Shown here piece after piece: positions 60,239-64,000 of a stretch of DNA of 64,000 nt. Made by a program: the position numbers and the translations under genes. The DNA is from Steinernema hermaphroditum (taxonomy: Eukaryota; Nematoda; Chromadorea; Rhabditida; Steinernematidae), in assembly GCA_030435675.1 (NCBI GenBank), contig CM059625.1:12152001-12216000 (forward strand), read 5' to 3'. Under the pieces are notes generated by a model, which was given only the letters and a program-made list of their open reading frames with translations, was not told the origin of the DNA and did not search any database. Each line of letters begins with the position of its first letter. Position 1 is the first letter of the stretch.

Positions 60239-63200
60239 GTTGATCGGTAATCTGGAACTGAAATGTTATTCACCTATAGGACTGCGGCAGCTGCATATGA
60301 GGGGTGGAGGGATGAGTAAACGAATGTATCATTAGGGTGTCGATGGGGGCGGTGGTGACTTTGGAAGTGTTGCGCGAACGGAGACTGACAACTAAAGGCG
60401 ACATGGACATGTGTATAAAACGAAGTAAACAAAATCGATTACGCCGAGTGTTAGCGATTACTCTAGAAGAAGGTCGTCGTTATAAAAGAACCGAAAATAG
60501 GGATGCTTGGAGAAGTGAGGGGAGATGGAGAATAACGCCTGTTTACTTATGTTTTTTTGTCGAACTCAGAAAGGGGATTACTTACCCTCGATGGACAAAA
60601 TTGAGAGCACTGCTGCAACTGTCGAGCGAGACGATGTCGGTTTCCTGCTCGCGAGCGTTACCCGATGTTGTAAGCCACTAAAACGGAAACGGACTAGAAA
60701 GGAAGAAGTGATCGAAGAGGGCTTTTCGTGTTGATTTCGAGTTAATTTGGCGAAGCGATCTTCTACCGAACTGCGCACAGGTTTTGTCTCGCAACACGCA
60801 CTGGCTATTGATTGAGCCACAGGCAGACAACCTAAACTGCCCAGCCCGTCTACGAAAACAATCACCCATCGGAAGGAACATGGTAGAGCCGCTATCCTTT
60901 TGAAGAAAGAACCCACACAACCTGTCGAGGGGATAGGAAGAGACGACGCGGAGTGCGCAAGAGATCAATTAAGTGTGATAGACAATTGCTTCGGACGATT
61001 TCTCAATTGGAGGAGGCCCTTTCTAATCTGATTATGCACGCGTTCGTATACACAATCGCGCTTTAAACTAAGCTCAACTCGCCTTCTTCCGCCGAAATGA
61101 AGAATGGCGACCAATACGCAGACGAATACATCCCTCCAGGGAGTATCTCGGCTAATACATACACATACATCTAGTAAGTGTGCGAGTACGCTCGAAACGG
61201 GTGCAGCAGCATAAATTCGGCCTAATGTTCGGCGACATCGGTTGGGCGCTAGCGCCTTTTTAGAAACAATCACTCCTCAGCCTGTCCTAAGCGAATATAA
61301 AGAATATAATAACTGCGCAGGATATAAGGGAAATTGAGTTTTGTCGGCGCGTGAGATAGGAAATGAAATTTATCGGCGAAAAAAGTCGGTCCGAATCGAA
61401 AGCGCGCTGGATTCGACTATAGTAAAGGACATCAATTAGCACTGTGTTTGAGACAACGAGCACCCATTGGAGGACCACAAAGGGCCAACTGCTGGGCCAC
61501 GGCTTTTGCATTCAGATCGATCGGGGCGCCTTAGAAGTGGAAGTTGATGAGCAAGCCACGCCAATTCTCATAACACTTCACTCCTCCCACTGCCAAATCG
61601 AGACACGTCTAGAGACCAGGAACATATTGCTAGATACCTTCTGAAGACATTCGTCATCGCGCCGCGTGTTTTGCATTTGGAATGCGAATGCCAGCTTATG
61701 GCGCAACTCTAATTTAACAAAAAAAACGGCCAAATGGAACATTTCCTGTCCAGCTCGCTAGAATTCTAAATTTACATCGTTCTTGCGTGCAGGTCTTCGA
61801 GAACGTCAAGCGACCAAATTTGCGGCATCTCTAGGAGGAGAATCGAATTTTTTACGAACTCTGGCATCTCTCTCGTCGATGTGTTTTTAAGGCGTTCGCG
61901 AGAAAAATAGCAATGATTTGGTAAGGATAGCTGAACGCTCATATTTACTGCTTTGGTGACTTAGGGCAAAAGCTGACCTGTGATACACTGCCGATGAAGT
62001 TTGACAGATGTCCCTTTGTACCGCGCAAGATGGAACCAAACGAGCCTACTGTAGGAAGGTCTTCTTCCAACAAGTTATTCGAGCCGTGATCCGAAAATTC
62101 TAAAAGAGAAAGGTAAATGCGTTGCAATGCGACTGAAATCGACTGAACGTCAAAAGACGACATTTATTGTTCATGCATCACGAACGGAGAAAGTGCGCAA
62201 AAGAAAAACGAGCAAATCCCTGATTTGTGTACAAACACCATCAGGAGTCTCAATAGCCTCATTTGCTCATCATTCATGCAGAGTCTGTTGTTCGTGTATG
62301 TGGAGCGAGATGTACATTTCGAAGAAAGTTGTGGGAAAAGAGAAGAAGACTGGATGAGAACGAGACGAAAACCGGAGATAACTGACCTTCGAGGAGAGGA
62401 GAAGTGCGCATGCAAAGTACAACGGAAATCGGACCACCACGACACGATATTTACATAAGCAAGCACTGCAGATAGCCAACCTGTCACCGTGGTATGCGAG
62501 TACATATCAAAACGAACGGTCGGGACACGACGGCTCGCGCACCAGGCCTCAAAAGAAGCAACTTATTGACAGTGGTAGGAATGGCAACAAATCACGCGCA
62601 CTCAACTCATAACGAACATGTTTTCAATATTCAAAGAGGTCTGTGTTGGCATGACAATGGCGGCTTTGAGCTGAGTCCGGCGCGGCCACTGAACTACGAT
62701 CTAGTCCCGACTCTCTCAGGTGGTCGCTCTGTCGTCAATTAATAAATCCGCTTCGCGGATTGAAGACATCGGAAGGGAGAGAGCGCCGGCACATGAGAAC
62801 CTCCCTCGACGAGGATTTGCGATAGTTTACCATTAAAAGAAAGGCGAGAAGACAGGATCTTCGAAAGTTTAGGTCGCCTGTACTTTGCGCATTGACCAGT
62901 GTTTGATGTGCCGTCGCTTTTCTCACAGAACGCCCAAAGAGCGCGTGATTGGAAACGAACCGAGAGGCGTCATGCGGAAGCATTTGGAAGGTGTCAAAAT
63001 TTCATTAACTGTTTTTTTTTTTCCAAGAGAATTAATCCAAAACGTGTACGTGCGGCATTTGGCAGCTTCGTTGAGTGGCCCTTCTGCCGGGGAGAGATTC
63101 GCTCTTCCACTCGGCACGAGAGCCCCCAACGGCGCGATCTTTCTTACGATCGAACAAAAACGAGCATATGAATATGCAAGCATTAGCGAGGAAGCATGCA

Positions 63201-64000
63201 GAGAGCCACAAATCGGGCGATTTCAAAACTTTTCGTGCCTTAGTTAGTATAAACATTTTCTTCAACATCGCCGGGGTGACGTCACAAATTGACAAAGCCA
63301 CATCGGGTTACACACAGAGCCCCCCTTGCGACTAGCTCGCCGCGGCTGGTCGTTCGCTAATTGATATCCTTTTCTGCTAATCACCAACAGCACCGCTAAA
63401 CAAAAGAAACCAGCAGTGTTCCTCCAGCGAAAAGCGGACCATCCAAGCGCCTACTATGCATTCACACACATCAGTACCGTGGCTCTCTCTCGGCGAATTT
63501 CGCGCTTCGATAGAACGCGCCTCTTGGGACAAAACAAACAATACAATCGACACGCGGAACAAAAGCACCCTGACGTACTAGAAACAAAAATTCAAAAATA
63601 GAAGAGACAGAGTTGAAGGGCAAAGTCGACCACAAGGACAAATAACGAGCCAAATCAAATTAGTGAAGTCAAGTGCATTCAAGATGCGGGTAATTTATCA
63701 GTCAACATGAAGCGCATATTTATTCGCGAGAAATGGCGCGGAAATAGACTTGAGGGACCGAGGCAGCCCGTGAGGAGAAGAGATCGAGAGTGAAAATTGC
63801 TTGGGGCCAATTTATTTCCCACGCGCGCCAAGTCCTTTGCCTAATGTATGCATATGTCTGAACGTGACAACGCCCAAAGGTGCCTTCGAAGGAGCGCTCT
63901 AAAGAAAGGCCGACCCGGAGACAGGAAAGGTATTATATGGCTATCAGTTGCTTATCTGTGAAGGGACAGGCAGCTGAACGAGGAAGACGCCCACAAAGAA
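60239..64000. other. region upstream of JNK, no gene supported
   Basis: About 3.7 kb. The 5' leader and promoter of JNK should be here. Frames up to about 120 codons occur on both strands with no recognisable motif; nothing else identified. Confidence 0.45.

Overview
The window is eukaryotic and looks nematode. Seven genes can be modelled across many introns. Most introns are only about 40-50 nt, start codons tend to sit just after splice-acceptor-like sites (as expected with spliced-leader trans-splicing), and base composition is intermediate. The gene set, including a TLP-1/NocA/Elbow-type zinc finger, fits a clade I (Enoplea, whipworm-like) nematode. The species assignment is inference; no rRNA or mitochondrial marker is present.

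Layout. 1-6.5 kb: no gene I can support. 6.6-8.0 kb (+): orphan seven-transmembrane receptor (5 exons). 8.4-10.6 kb (-): TBC1D22-type Rab GTPase-activating protein (12 exons), convergent with the receptor. 13.7-13.9 kb (-): small secreted peptide precursor. 14-21.7 kb: gene-poor DNA. 21.7-23.0 kb (+): TLP-1/Noc/Elbow zinc-finger protein. 23.1-35.8 kb: gene-poor DNA. 35.9-41.8 kb (-): CCR4/CNOT6 deadenylase, leucine-rich repeats plus EEP nuclease, split by a 2.65 kb intron. 43.2-46.4 kb (+): SEC24 of the C/D type (14 exons). 47.3-57.8 kb (-): DCAF1/VprBP, substrate receptor of the CUL4-DDB1 ubiquitin ligase, at least 29 exons. 52.8-55.0 kb (+): a second orphan receptor nested inside a DCAF1 intron. 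58.8-60.2 kb (-): JNK MAP kinase (6 exons). 60.3-64 kb: no gene recognised.

The neighbours do not form a pathway; this is an ordinary chromosomal stretch of housekeeping genes (mRNA decay, COPII transport, ubiquitination, Rab regulation, stress kinase), two receptors and one developmental regulator. The developmental regulator sits in about 20 kb of non-coding DNA containing a striking number of Pbx-Hox composite motifs (TGATTNATG), which I regard as the most interesting signal. Other points: three GC-AG introns, Tyr-for-Trp changes in both DDB1-binding WDxR motifs of DCAF1, a small secreted peptide with an unusual aromatic C terminus, and a possible LRR-less CCR4 isoform. I found no CRISPR, transposon, tRNA, rRNA or clearly novel multi-gene system. 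All gene models are manual readings of splice signals and remembered homologues; no search was run.
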